From contig NC_089399.1 in assembly GCF_003171515.1 (NCBI RefSeq), positions 1,860,001 to 1,924,000 on the forward strand: a DNA stretch of 64,000 nucleotides. Direction: 5' to 3'. Source of the DNA: Pyrenophora tritici-repentis (Eukaryota > Ascomycota > Dothideomycetes > Pleosporales > Pleosporaceae). The translations under genes and the position numbers were made by a program. Shown here piece after piece: positions 1 through 10,829 of this stretch. The notes beneath the pieces were generated by a model. The model was not told the DNA's origin and made no database searches. It was given only the letters and a program-made list of their open reading frames with translations. Within the stretch, counting starts at the first letter, position 1; each line of letters opens with the position of its first letter.

Positions 1-2663
1 GGCTCGGTGAGCTGGACCAAGCAGTCGGTGGTCGGCTGGACGAGGACTGATGATCGCGATGGCACACCGTTGAAGCCGAGCTCTCGGTATGGGATATCAA
101 CGCTGACGTTCTCATTGCGCGCAGCATCGGCAATCTTCTCGGCAAAGTTCTTGAACTCCTTGTCGAGAGCCGCACGCCGCCTACGCTCCTCCTGTTCTTG
201 CTCAAACTCCTCCTCGTCACCAAACTTGTGCCGACGCTTACGGTTACCCGTCTCGTCGAATTGCATCTCTGTGGCTTCTCGGACAAACTGGACATCCTTG
301 GTCTTCTTCTTGCCAAGCATGATGGGGTTCTTGAGGTGTACGTGGATGATGACGATGAGCTCGTGTTGGGAGGGCTGGAAGAACAAGTGCTTCATGTTAC
401 TGAAAAGGACGTCGATCTTGGCCGAGTTGTTGCCATGGACATAGCGTAGACCGTTTTGGTGAATTTCGACACTTCCTGGGATACGCTTACCGTCCAGGGC
501 CGGACGGATGAAGATGAGGTCGAGCATGTGAGGTTTGCGTGTCTTGAGCGGGATGAGTTTATCCTGCTCAACAACATCCTCCATTTGCTTCTTCTCAGTC
601 TCCCGGCGTACGACATCCTTTTTCAGCTCTGTAATGTCCTTGGTAATCTGGTCAATGCGGTCTACATCGTGCGATTTGAACGTCAAACTGCGGATAAAGT
701 GTGCGTTGGGGTCTTCAAACGGCTGATCGTCCTTGCGTCCGACACCCTGACCGGGGGACAGGAAGTTGATACGGAGCGATGTGAAGTCGGCTTCGGGGGT
801 ATGTGAAGCGTTCTTGATGGTGTGGATGTGGAAGGGTACGGGCCGGCCCATGATGGGGAGGAGAACCGTGAGGTTCTTCTTGTCGACGACAATCTCCAGA
901 TTGGCCACGGAGTTGGGGAACTGGTTGTCGCGTTTGTAAGACTCAAACTTTTTGAACTTCTTCTCTTCGGTGCCGTTCAGTGACTTGGCTCCTTCGCTGT
1001 ACTGCTCCAGACCCTGTTCTTGCTTCTTGCTGTGCAGCTCCTTTTGATGTTGTCGTCGCTGCTCCTCCTTTTCGGCATCCTGGTTGGTGGTACGTTCGTG
1101 CCTTGTACGCGTCTTGGTGATGTTGGTCTGCGCGATCGCTGGACGCTCCTTCTTCACCTTGGGCTTTGCCTCCTCCTCCTCCTCGTCGAAGAAGAAGGAA
1201 ACGGCGTCCAAGTCGGACGTGGTGTCTTTTGTGAAGACGGCGCAGTCGCCTTGACCCACGCGCACGGTATCTACCAGCACGAGGGAGTAGTTTTTGCTCT
1301 TCTTGTCCTGTGGCTTGCTGTTCTCGAGGTCCTGGAGGCCAGTTTGGACAACCAAAGTCATGCCGTCTTTGAGAACGCGGGTGCTCTTCCCACTGAGGAG
1401 AAGCGAAGTGTCCTTGTTCTCGACACCAATACCGTAACCGACGTTCTTGGGGAAATGCTTCTCCAACTCGGGCTTCTTCGATTTTAGAAGGGCCAGAGCT
1501 TTTCCGTAGACGTCCTTGGCAACTACACCGTCCTTGATGGTCTTGATGACCAGGTCGTGAACGGCCAATAGCAGTTTGTAGGTGGTTTCCTGCTCCTTGT
1601 TCGGTCCAACCATGTACGTGCGACCGACCATGGCACCGTATGTCTGGTAGCGCAGTCCGAGGACTGATATGATGACGCCGGCATGTAGGTTGTTCTCGTC
1701 GGGTTCAGCAGCAAATTTGAGATCATATGCGCCACCACTCTGAATGGTAGGCTGCAAACACCAATCCAGCTGCAGTGCGTCGAACGACTTGGAGACTTTT
1801 TGCTTTTCGAAAAACTTTGTGTCGTCAATTTTGTTGGAGACCTTGTCGGCGAGTGCGCGGTGCGAGATCTTCTTCTCGGTATCGAGAATGTCGGACATTT
1901 CTTCGACAAAGTAGTTTGTCATGAGGGCGCTGGAAGCACGGGCGGCGTCGCGGATAGTGCGCTGAAGAGTTAGCTATGCGCAAAGCTTGAAAGCCGTAAA
2001 ACTTACCAACTCTTTCTCGTCCTTTACCGACAAAGCGGCGTTGGACAGGATAGGGGCCAACTCGATCTGATCTTCGTCCTTGAAGCCAGCCTCGTCAAAG
2101 GCAGCCTTCCACTCGTTCGCAAAGGCATTGTTTGCGTTGTCCTTTTTCAAGATGGCCACCTTCTTGCCGGCCTTTTTGATAGTGTCTATGCACGTTTGGA
2201 ACTGCTTCTTGTTCTCGTCTGCGTCCTTGCCCCGCACCAGAATCTCAACGGGGACCTTGCCACCCTTGAGCGGCTCCAAATAGGCAGCTGCGATGTCTGT
2301 ATTAGCATATTTCCCCAAATCAGGCAGTCGCGGCTGACTCACCCTTCTTCTTGGTGGTGACGATTTGGACGAGGTCGGGCGTCAGGACGAACAGCGTCGC
2401 AGGAAACTCGTAGCCCAGCAGCCATAGCTATGTGGTGTTAGCTCACTGCCACCAAACCCCAATATCAGAATGCGCATTCTTACCTGGAAAGCTGCTGGCT
2501 TCTGGTAAATGCCGGGTTCGCTCGCCTTGCCCACCAGAGTGGCGATGGAGCTTGCGCCTTGGAAAACCTGGTCACCCGAGCGCTTGTCGGCCTTCCACTT
2601 GGTGACGAGGTTGTTCAGGCGCTCGTGAAACAGCGCTTTGTCAATGACAATGTCGTCGGCCAT
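1..2663 (-). CDS. SPT16: FACT histone chaperone large subunit Spt16 (3' part beyond window)
   Basis: Spt16 pairs with Pob3 in FACT, which loosens and rebuilds nucleosomes during transcription and replication in the nucleus. Four exons are read on the minus strand: 2663-2484, 2427-2343, 2287-2007 and 1961 to beyond base 1, with GT-AG introns of 45-56 bp; about 835 residues are visible. The protein starts MADDIVIDKALFHERLNNL, followed by the N-terminal lobe (LLGYEFPATLFVLTPDLVQIV) and then the creatinase-like pita-bread fold (TYMVGPNKEQETTYKLLLA, GVVAKDVYGKAL, GYGIGVE). After that come an acidic linker, the Spt16 middle domain (LEIVVDKKNLTVLLPIMG) and the start of the Rtt106/PH-like region (GSVEIHQNGLRYVHG). 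Fungal Spt16 is about 1030 residues, so roughly 200 C-terminal residues, including the acidic tail, lie outside. The start is the first ATG and matches the conserved N-terminus. Identity is secure; exon borders were read by eye. Confidence 0.95.
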
Positions 2664-3052
2664 GGCTGAAGGTGCGCAGGTGGTGACCTTCAGGAGGATG
2701 ACGGGGGTGTGAAGTGGGTGGGTGATGAGAGAAGGCGACGATGGGAAAAGTCGCGAAGGGCAATGGGCGACGCGAAGGACGCGCTGTTGCTGTAATGCCT
2801 GGTCCGAGCGCCTCTTTCAACTCCACAACCGCACTAGTCTTGAAGTGCTGTTTTCCAGCTTTGGCTTTGGAACTTGCGGGTTTGATAAGAGAAGGAGCTT
2901 TGGATTTGTTTAGTTTTGCTGTATCGACGTTTCGGATAGCCGTCCCAATTCAGCCACCGCGCTTGTGACCTTTCCACGCGGCGCCTTCACCTCCGTCCGC
3001 ATCGACCCCCGCCCATGCGCCCGCAATCTTCTCTCACCTCCCATGATATGCG
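2664..3052. promoter_or_regulatory. Shared upstream region between SPT16 and the mitochondrial carrier gene
   Basis: This 389-bp gap separates two divergently transcribed genes and should hold both promoters. No TATA box or recognised operator was identified. The short open frames here are overlapping, lack support and were not called. Confidence 0.5.
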
Positions 3053-4327
3053 ATGACGACCGGCTCCAGTGTCTGCGCTGGAGTCTCTCCCCGTAGCGAA
3101 ATCCCCAGCAATGACACCATCCCGGAGACCCCGCAGGCCCCCAACAAGGCTCCAGCAACGGGAGTGCAGGCCGCGGGTATGCGAGCCGTGGCTGCGAGAA
3201 TGGTTGCCTTTTACTTCCGAGCGCCGGTAAAAGCCTTCTTCAGGGGCAGAATCGATTATATGAGTTATGCCAGGGCTATTAACCCTCATATCATGGCGGA
3301 TGCAAAATGGTCATGGAGAATGACTACCCCCGCAGTGTTGGCGCATGCTATACGAACAGAGGGATGGGGGTTTATACCGAAGCAGGTTCTACCGCCGTTG
3401 ATGGCGAATACATGGTAGGATATATCTATAGGATGAGTACTGGCATGACCTAACATGCCCAGTATCGGAGCCGTCTTATATACTGCCTATCTCCACAGTC
3501 TCTCCGCCCTCCACGAACCCTCCTCCTACCAAACCAAGCGCGTCTACCCGCCACCACCCCCCTCTGTAACATTCACCGCAGGCCTCATAGGCGGCGGCAT
3601 CCAATCCGTCATCGCCGCCCCTTTTGACGCCCTACAAACCCGTTTCCGCACCGCCGATATCCTTCAAGGCAAGCACAAAACCATGTGGCACTACGCGGGC
3701 TACAAGCTCCGCTCCATCGGCATGCAAGGCATCTTCGCCGGGTGGACGCTATCCTTTTTCAAAGACGCCCTCGGCGCCGCCGTCTTCTTCGGCACTTTCG
3801 AAACCGTAAAATCCCAAGCCTACCTCGAATACGTCACGCGCTACTACGGCAGTCGCACGCGGGATACTCTGCTTGAAAAGTCGATTCCGTATTTACAAGA
3901 AGAATACGACGACCGCCCTGTTATACGCCCGCATTACATGCTCGAGCCCATGTTTTTGTTGCTTGCGGGTGTCTCGGCGTCTATTACCTCGCAGCTGATA
4001 CAACACCCCTTGACGGAAATCCAAGATGTACATTATCGTCGTCTTGAAGCGTTGGATTATCAGGCTCATCTTGATAATAAACCTTCGCATATCGTTAAAC
4101 GGTACTATCATGCCTACGAGGAGACGTTTGTACAGTGCAAGCAGCTTGCGAAGCGAGCGGGGGGCTGGCGCAAGTATCTGTATCGCGACTTTTTTATGAG
4201 CACGATTAAACAGGTGCCTAGTACTGCGGCGGGACTTATTGTGTTTGAAATTGTGAGACGGAAGTATTCTTTTGAGAATGAGGAGGTTATGATTAATCAT
4301 GCCGATGCACGGATTTTGTTGACATGA
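3053..4327 (+). CDS. Mitochondrial carrier (SLC25-like) family protein, divergent
   Basis: Two exons, 3053-3414 and 3463-4327, are joined by a 48-bp intron (GTAGGA...CCCAG) to give about 408 residues. The middle resembles mitochondrial carrier repeats. GLIGGGIQSVIAAPFDALQTRF has the P-x-[DE]-x-x-[KR] signature with Gln in place of the basic residue, followed by a Gly/aromatic helix (GMQGIFAGWTLSFFKDALGAAVFFGTFE written in pieces: GIFAGWTLSF, GAAVFFGTFE). A later element, LIQHPLTEIQDVHYRR, looks like a degenerate second signature. Carriers of this family normally exchange small metabolites across the inner mitochondrial membrane. The degenerate signatures mean transport activity or substrate cannot be predicted. 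It is divergent from SPT16 and tail-to-tail with the next gene. Family membership is fairly sure; the substrate is unknown. Confidence 0.7.
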
Positions 4328-4433
4328 GGGCATAGATTGGATAGAGTTGGTTATTGTGATACCCAGAGACAGAAAGATATAGAAAACTATAGATAGAAAG
4401 CAGAAATGTTGTACATAGCAAAGCCCAAATATC

Positions 4434-7049
4434 TCATCTCCCCCCGTTCTCATTCCCGTCTAACACCCCTCCACCCCTCCACCCCCAAACCACCCGCCTC
4501 CCCAACCCCCACTCACCCCCTCTCAACGCCAAAAACTCCATCATAAACTGCCCCATCATAAACCCCAACACACACCACATTACAAACACCAACACACACC
4601 ACATTACAAACACCAACTGTCTATTTTGTCGATCCGATAAGATATTCCATGCGTTACTTGAAAGGGGGGCGTGTTCGGATTGTGTGAGTGTGCGCCAGCA
4701 TCCTTTGATTTCTCTTTTCTCTCTCTTTTCTTTGGTGCTATCGTCTTCGTTGGAGGAGGAGGAGGAGGGTCTGGAGGATTCTTTGTGGGAGGAGGAAGGA
4801 TGGGCTGGTGAGAGGGAGGAGGAAGGGTGCAAAGGAACACACTCCGGATCCCAAATTATAACCCCAGAAGGTGTATCCGACCTCCCCGGCGGTGGGGTCG
4901 AGATAGCCGCTGTGGTGGAATGTGCTTTTGAGTTTTTTGTTGGTGTGGCTAGGGCGAAGGAGATGTCGGAGGGGAGTGTTGGAGCGGCTTTATTGCCATT
5001 TTGTTGGCCTGCGTTCTTGGGACATGGTTGCGTTTGTGTTTCTTTCGGATGGCCTTTTGCAGATGTGGGTTTGTCGAGTTTGGTTCTGGTCTTCTCGCCA
5101 TCCGCTTTGTCGGATTTGGGGTGGTCCTTGTTGTTGGGATTCGTATCCCCGGTATGCCCTTTTCCTTTGCCTTTTCCTAGTGTGGTGATGAGCGGGTCTG
5201 AGGGGTGCATTTTTGTGGACTTGGGTTTATGCTGCGTTGATGTTGATGTTGTGGTTTCCGCGTCGTCTTCATCTCCTGCGGTATCATCACCATCATCATC
5301 ATCCTGTCTCTTATCTCTCCGCCACAGAAGCGACAGCGGCATGACTCTCTTCACCCCAGCATTAGAAGAAGGCTTAAATCGTGCAATCGGTCTACTAGTT
5401 GCCATGTGCATCGTCTGTGTGGGTGTACCTGCAGTGCGCATGTAGCTGCCGATATAGTCATACCAAGAGACGGTCAAGGCTGGGTTCCCAAACACAGTCC
5501 TCCGGATCCCTCTTCTGGCAGCCCCGTTTTCAGAATCGATGCTATCTGCTGTGGCGAATGGAGCTTCGACGTCTAGATCTACCGTTGCAGTTGCAGCGGC
5601 GGAGGACATGTAGTTGTTGATTACATTGTACCAAGAGTTTATGCTTGATACGGTTAGGTGAGGGATTAGGTCAGCTGCGTCTAGGATGTTGGCAGTGGCT
5701 GCTATGGTAGAGTCGTTGGAGTCGTCGGTGCTGTTATCGTCTGAGCTGGAGTCCGTGCTTGGGGTTTCTACCGCAGCTTCTTCTGATGGAGCGTCATCAG
5801 TTTCTTGAGGTGTGGCAGTGTCTGAATCAATTGACGTAGGAAGTGTCTTCTTTTTCTTGGATGATGTTGATTCAGCAGAAACGTCACTTTCATCTGCTTC
5901 CGGGGCTTGAGTCACGGTCGCGGTTGCGTCTGCAGAGGTGGCATCTTCTGAAGAAGCGTCGCCAGCTGCCTGAGTCGTAGAGACATCGGAATCAGCTGAT
6001 GTAGAAACTTTCTTCTTCCTCCTGGACGAAGTTGACTCAACAGGAACGTCGCTTTCATCAGCTTCCAATGCTGGAGACACAGTCGCGGTTAGGTCTTCAG
6101 AGCTGCTTTCTTCGTCGGTGGAGGCATCATCCGCGGATAGAGTTTGTGACGGCAAAGACGAGGAATCTAGGGTCGCTGAAGCATCTTCTATGTCATCATT
6201 TGATGAGGAGCTCGGTATGGCGTCACTAGAAGTCTCCGTTGCAGATTCTGAAGTCGTTGATGTTGCATCTGAAGATGTAATAGGATGGATCACTTTCTTC
6301 GCAGATGTCGAAGTGTCGGGATCGTCGGAATCCGTAATTGATACTGAGTTATCCGCCATGGCATTTGACAGCGTCGGCGTGGATATATCGGAAGAGTCCG
6401 AGTCAGTCGCCGAAGCTGAAGTCTTGAAAGCTTTGAGCTTATGAGACGATGTTGTGCTTTCCAAGGTATCTCCCCTGGAGGAACTCATCGCCGATGCCTC
6501 TCTAGATGCTATAGCGGAAGCCGTCAAGCTACCAGATGTATTACTGCTCTTCGGCCCGTCCTTATTCTGCGCTTGCCTACAAAAGCTGGTAGCATCTCTT
6601 CTGTGAACTGGTATCTTGACTGCATTCGTAGCATTATACACAGCAAGAAGAAGCTCTTGTATGTCCGTATCATCACCGCCCTGCTTTAGTACGCTATCGC
6701 AGAACTCGGACACTGCGATACTAGGCACATAGATCGATATGTAGCCTTCGGAGGCAAGATCGACTCTTAGGTTGTAGAGGTCGGTGCTGCTGTCGTGAGT
6801 GGAGTTGGAGTTGAAGTTGACAGTTTTGCCGCGCTTGCGGAGCTGTTCGGTTCTTGCGACTTCAGCATTCCTGCCTGGATGGTATGTAATGTTTGGGGAT
6901 AGCTTTCGCACTTCGGTGTAAACTATCGTCTTGGTAATCGTGTGTGTCGCAACATCACGACGTGGAACAGCGGCTGCTAGAGCCAAGTTGAAACCTGCAA
7001 CTTGCCTGCTGAGCAACAAGGTAAGTATGCTTGGATAAAGTTTCATCAT
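4434..7049 (-). CDS. Ser/Thr/Asp-rich secreted or cell-wall-type protein with internal repeats
   Basis: A single open frame on the minus strand. The likely start is one of two adjacent ATGs at 7049 and 7046; the frame upstream of these has no ATG. MKLYPSILTLLLSRQVAGF is a plausible signal peptide. The next part carries Thr/Val-rich sequence (ATHTITKTIVYTEV), and residues of about 200-520 are very rich in Ser, Thr, Asp and Glu. Two copies of a unit of about 55 residues, each containing EADESDV followed by ESTSS and a basic KKK patch, lie near 5750-6090. The C-terminal third is Lys/Asp/Pro-rich and ends with a hydrophobic stretch encoded by a 24-bp tandem duplication (4566-4613). The composition suggests an O-glycosylated extracellular protein. 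No enzymatic domain is recognised. The last 80 or so residues may belong to a different exon structure, because a GTAACG...ATAG intron is possible near 4665-4620. Confidence 0.55.
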   Translation of the reverse strand: MMKLYPSILTLLLSRQVAGFNLALAAAVPRRDVATHTITKTIVYTEVRKLSPNITYHPGRNAEVARTEQLRKRGKTVNFNSNSTHDSSTDLYNLRVDLASEGYISIYVPSIAVSEFCDSVLKQGGDDTDIQELLLAVYNATNAVKIPVHRRDATSFCRQAQNKDGPKSSNTSGSLTASAIASREASAMSSSRGDTLESTTSSHKLKAFKTSASATDSDSSDISTPTLSNAMADNSVSITDSDDPDTSTSAKKVIHPITSSDATSTTSESATETSSDAIPSSSSNDDIEDASATLDSSSLPSQTLSADDASTDEESSSEDLTATVSPALEADESDVPVESTSSRRKKKVSTSADSDVSTTQAAGDASSEDATSADATATVTQAPEADESDVSAESTSSKKKKTLPTSIDSDTATPQETDDAPSEEAAVETPSTDSSSDDNSTDDSNDSTIAATANILDAADLIPHLTVSSINSWYNVINNYMSSAAATATVDLDVEAPFATADSIDSENGAARRGIRRTVFGNPALTVSWYDYIGSYMRTAGTPTQTMHMATSRPIARFKPSSNAGVKRVMPLSLLWRRDKRQDDDDGDDTAGDEDDAETTTSTSTQHKPKSTKMHPSDPLITTLGKGKGKGHTGDTNPNNKDHPKSDKADGEKTRTKLDKPTSAKGHPKETQTQPCPKNAGQQNGNKAAPTLPSDISFALATPTKNSKAHSTTAAISTPPPGRSDTPSGVIIWDPECVPLHPSSSLSPAHPSSSHKESSRPSSSSSNEDDSTKEKREKREIKGCWRTLTQSEHAPLSSNAWNILSDRQNRQLVFVMWCVLVFVMWCVLGFMMGQFMMEFLALRGGEWGLGRRVVWGWRGGGVLDGNENGGR
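4566..4613. repeat. 24-bp perfect tandem duplication
   Basis: Two adjacent copies of a 24-bp unit beginning CAACACACACCACATTAC. In the minus-strand gene frame it duplicates eight hydrophobic residues (FVMWCVL-type) and lengthens a possible membrane segment. Confidence 0.85.
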
Positions 7050-7249
7050 CGAAGCCGCACCGCGGTAGATTTTTGGGAAAAAGAAGGAAAGTGGAGTAAC
7101 CGAGGCTGGAAGAATATTAATAAGAGCTGTATTGATGACCCGCACTTTTGTTGAAGCGTCCAACACTTGAATCACACCTTTAACGGAGAACGTGGCCGCG
7201 TATCAATGGCGCCCATGAATTGAGCTGTGAAGAGAGAAGGAAACAAAAT

Positions 7250-8450
7250 CAGAACGAGAATGAAACATCACATCATCCTCTCTACACTTCATCCATAAAG
7301 TTTGAGTAGGACGAGGCCTCGTGACCGTGATGGTGTCATGTTGGGTAGTGGTCGAAGTGATCCACACAGTAGTCGTAGAAATCAGGTGTGCTAATCAAAT
7401 TAGCTGAGCCTCAACATTAGACGCCCTCCCTAGCTGGAAGATGCATTATGCAAGTGCCTAGTAATAAACACTGTCGATGTGTACTTGCTAGTGGTTCGCA
7501 CGGTTGCTGTGGGCTTCCTCCCAGAGCTTATACTCTCCGTCTCGATTTCCGCCTCCAAAAGGAGGACTGTCGAAAGATCGATGCTTTCAATAGTATCGGT
7601 AAAATACCAGTTGCAGTCGCAACAATGAGTGTTCCAGGCTCAGATACCGTTGTCGAGATCTGGACGGTATGTTCAGTCGTGCGAGTCGACGTCACAACCA
7701 TGACTTCCCAAACTTTCTGATACCGTATGCACTCCATCTTTCCATCGTCCAAGTCAATGAAAATCTTCACTTCCACGTCCGAAGGTGGCTCTCCTGCTGT
7801 AAATGACTGCCATGGCGCGAGCCAGAATGTTTTCACACGCTTCACAGACGGCGCAGGCGTGATGAGTGATCCGCTGGTTCTGATGGGTGTCGCTTTCTCC
7901 ACAGTGAAGCCGCATTTTGTCGAGAATTGATCTCTTGATCACAGGCCGTGACCGGAATCTTTGAACCCAATCCAGTCAGAGTCGTCGCGCAGACAGTCTA
8001 GAATTTGAAGTCAATCAATGGTAGGATATTCAATCGTTCCGTATTGCATACCGTTTCAAGCGGCGAATACATGGTCTCGCAGCTGCCAGTGCCTGCAATG
8101 GTTGTGATATACTCGGTTGTTCCATTCAAGTACGGCGGTCTTGTCATCGGAATGGGCTCAATAGGAGGACCAACGCACCAGGTCATTTCCGGAATGTACG
8201 AAGTGACGACCTGGCTTTGCGCAGTAATCTCGACGGGAGATGCACTTGGAGATGGATATAAGGTGCTATAGACGGAGTGCGTCGAAGTTGACGAGGCACA
8301 TGATTCTGTAGTGGTATAGTTGACAGTTACTGGTGCAACAACAAATGCTGGCATTGTTTGCGTGAAGTTCAGGACCCTGTGGGAAAGACCATTGTGGAAT
8401 CTTGCGACTGCGTATCGCAAGTTCAGTAGGATAAATAGCGTGCGAATCAT
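7250..8450 (-). pseudogene. Secreted Thr/Val-rich protein gene, probably frameshifted
   Basis: Exon 1 is 8450-8052: MIRTLFILLNLRYAVA is a signal-like start, followed by Thr/Ser-rich sequence with APVTVNYTTTES and TWCVGPPIEPIP. A 54-bp intron (GTATGC...TTCTAG) leads to exon 2 at 7997, reading TVCATTLTGLGSKIPVTACDQ. The frame then breaks. The natural continuation (FSTKCGFTVEKATPIRTSG, then KTFWLAPWQSFTAGEPPSD) lies in another frame, and the switch coincides with an 8-bp tandem duplication TTGATCTC/TTGATC at 7927-7940. Further downstream a coding-like stretch, TTTVWITSTTTQHDTITV, appears near 7390-7320 and probably belongs to a last exon. No function is known. Either the gene is disrupted or a non-obvious splice restores it; a donor at ACCAT|GTATTC spliced to CAAG would also keep the frame. 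Confidence 0.5.
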
Positions 8451-9325
8451 TTTGGCGAGTTCGATCGAACCTCAAGCTCTGTAACGTTCAAATGAGACGG
8501 GACGTTGGGGAAAGATATATTGACGCGATTTCGCGTGGAATGAACACACATGCTAACGTGTCTTCCCTCCCTTGCTGGCCAAGAGATCCAGCTCCTCAGG
8601 ACAAATTTGGTGTCACGATACATTTTGAATTACCTATTGCCAGATATGATTGGCGAATTCGGTACATACCAACATTTGATGCTGCTGTGAAAGTCAGGGC
8701 AATGGTAACGTTAAATTGGTATGTCTAGGTAGGTACTAGTTACTACTACCACGACTGTGTCTAATTTCAGAATTTCAACTGCCTGTAATAATTTACCTGT
8801 TCATAATGCGTTCTTTGCCTTTGAACAGAAGTGCATAGATGTAATGGAAATTCACATTGAGGCGGACGCGACTTCGAGATTGAGTGCGATGCGAAAAGTC
8901 GGTGTGGCGTCAACGAGAAGGAGGCAGGAGGAAGATAACAGGATTAGTCAGCCGGCTTGGCGCGTTATTGACGCGGCCTGGATCAATCCGCTGTTGCACC
9001 CTTTCAACCATTCCACCACAAGGCGACACGAACCAGTTGCGCGAGTCATCCCAAAGTCATCAACTTCTGTAATAGTATCCTCTATGATAAGGATAAACAT
9101 GGAAGAACAACGAACGAGGCCAGATTACCTAGGTAGTTGCTCATGATGACCAAGAGACAACACGAGGGCACACCCCTCACTCGCCTCCGATATAAATGCC
9201 GAACCCAGCCATATACGTGTTAATGTGTAGTCAGATATAGTTCTCGCTCAAATCAAGTTGACTCACTCTTACTCCACATACCCAATTCCTCTTCACATGC
9301 TCTCCACCCTCCAGTGCAACTTACA
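8451..9325. other. Intergenic region
   Basis: This is the upstream side of two divergent genes (the minus-strand secreted gene and the plus-strand dehydrogenase). A frame of about 129 codons at 8757-9146 lacks domain similarity and has no intron or context support, so nothing is called. A TATA-like TATAAATG lies near 9190, about 135 bp before the dehydrogenase ATG. Confidence 0.4.
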
Positions 9326-10477
9326 ATGGCCTCCTCACCGCCTATAAAGCTTGCAGTCCTCGACGACTACCACAACATAGCCGCACGTCACTTTGCCCAT
9401 ATTGACCGCTCGAAAATATCCGTCACCGTTTTCAACGACACACTACCGTCTTACTCGCACCCCGAAACCACCGATGCCTCGCGTTCAGCCCTCGTCGCGC
9501 GCCTCCAGCCCTTCACCGTACTCTCCACAATGCGCGAACGTACACCCTTTCCAGCCGCCCTACTCCGGCGACTTCCCAACCTAAAAGTTGTCCTTGGAAC
9601 AGGCGGAAAGTTTGAAAGCTGGGACTTGGATACGATGCGCTTAATGGGCATCAAAGTATGCGCAGCACCCGGTAAGGGTCGCACAGATGGAAAGGGAAGT
9701 GCGCAGTCACTCCGGTCTCTGCCTGTAAAGCAAGGCGGTGGACATCCCACAACCCAACATGTCTGGGCCCTTATCCTCGGCCTTGCGCGCAACATCGCCG
9801 CCGACGACGCTGTCGTAAAAGGAAAAGGTAGACCAGCTGGTTGGCAAACCGAACTCGCCATGGGTCTACAAGGTAAAACTCTCGGTCTTGTAGGACTTGG
9901 GCGCATAGGCGCACACGTTGCGCGCGTCGCAGTACTCGCATTCGGCATGAAAGTGATATGCTGGAGTACGAATCTCACCCAAGCCAGCGCCGACGCTCTA
10001 GCCCATGAAGTGGGTGTGCCTGTTATCGGTGGTGGGATAGCATCCCCGTCGGAAAAAACGTTCAAAGTAGTTACAAAGAAAGAGCTATTCAGTACTTCGG
10101 ATGTAGTAAGCATAAATTACGTGCTTAGCTCGCGTTCGCTTGGTATCATAGGCGCACAGGAGCTGAAGGCTATGAAGCCGTCTGCCCTTTTGATCAACAC
10201 GTCTCGTGGCCCGCTCATCGACGAAGCGGCGTTGCTGGATACTTTGAGGAAGGGACGTATACGGGGCGCTGCGATTGATGTCTTTGATATCGAACCGCTT
10301 CCTGCAGATAGTCCTTGGCGTACGGAGAACTGGGATGAGAAAGGAAAGAGTAGGGTGCTGCTTACGCCGCATATGGGATACGTGGAGGAGGGAACGATGA
10401 CAGCGTGGTATGAGGAGACGGCGGAGAACGTGGAGAGATTGGTTGAGGGGAGGGAGCTTTTACACAGGATTGTGTAA
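9326..10477 (+). CDS. D-isomer-specific 2-hydroxyacid dehydrogenase family protein
   Basis: A single exon of 383 residues starting MASSPPIKLAVLDDYHN; the ATG at 9326 is preferred because the frame upstream begins only with GTG. The family catalyses NAD(P)-dependent interconversion of 2-keto and D-2-hydroxy acids. The N-terminal half is the catalytic domain (LPNLKVVLGTGGKFESWDLD). The Rossmann domain has the nucleotide-binding GLVGLGRIGAHVARVA. The catalytic triad is visible as Arg in NTSRGPLID, Glu in DVFDIEPLP and His in LLTPHMGYVEEG. Two loops (GKGRTDGKGSAQSLRSLP and PVIGGGIASPSEKTFK) look like insertions relative to bacterial enzymes. The substrate cannot be assigned; phosphoglycerate, glyoxylate or other 2-keto acids are all possible. 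Confidence 0.9.
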   Translation: MASSPPIKLAVLDDYHNIAARHFAHIDRSKISVTVFNDTLPSYSHPETTDASRSALVARLQPFTVLSTMRERTPFPAALLRRLPNLKVVLGTGGKFESWDLDTMRLMGIKVCAAPGKGRTDGKGSAQSLRSLPVKQGGGHPTTQHVWALILGLARNIAADDAVVKGKGRPAGWQTELAMGLQGKTLGLVGLGRIGAHVARVAVLAFGMKVICWSTNLTQASADALAHEVGVPVIGGGIASPSEKTFKVVTKKELFSTSDVVSINYVLSSRSLGIIGAQELKAMKPSALLINTSRGPLIDEAALLDTLRKGRIRGAAIDVFDIEPLPADSPWRTENWDEKGKSRVLLTPHMGYVEEGTMTAWYEETAENVERLVEGRELLHRIV

Positions 10478-10829
10478 TTGATGTCAATGATATCGGATAC
10501 GTTTATGGTAATAGAATGTCTGGGTTACTCCATTTATCCAGCACTACAGGGTTCGAGCAGGCCGAGATGGTGCCGTAAGCTGAGCGCTAGGTCTTGCGTG
10601 CGGCGTGCGGCTGAGATGGCAGAACCAGTGACTTCCGAGGTCGTTTATCCTTGTAGCCCCACGTGTACGCTCATTATTTGCTAGATACGAAACTTTAATA
10701 CAAATGTAGTTCTACTGGTCCGGCTTTACTAGACTCTCGTCTTTACAACAGCTTTTCAGTGAGAACACCAATAATCATACTCTGTGTACATTTTCGCGGT
10801 TCATATCCCCCAGCAATTTCAAAGTCAGA
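10478..10829. other. Intergenic region
   Basis: 352 bp between two co-oriented genes. Nothing is recognised beyond the presumed terminator of the dehydrogenase and the promoter of the HET gene. Confidence 0.4.

Noticed and set aside
4684..5445. 253-codon plus-strand frame antisense to the Ser/Thr-rich gene
   Set aside because: Composition mirrors the opposite strand (Ser/Asp codons read backwards give Val/Ser/Gly runs); there is no start context or domain, and the minus-strand gene has a signal peptide and repeats.
8757..9146. 129-codon plus-strand frame in an intergenic region
   Set aside because: It begins without an ATG, has no recognisable domain and no supporting neighbours.
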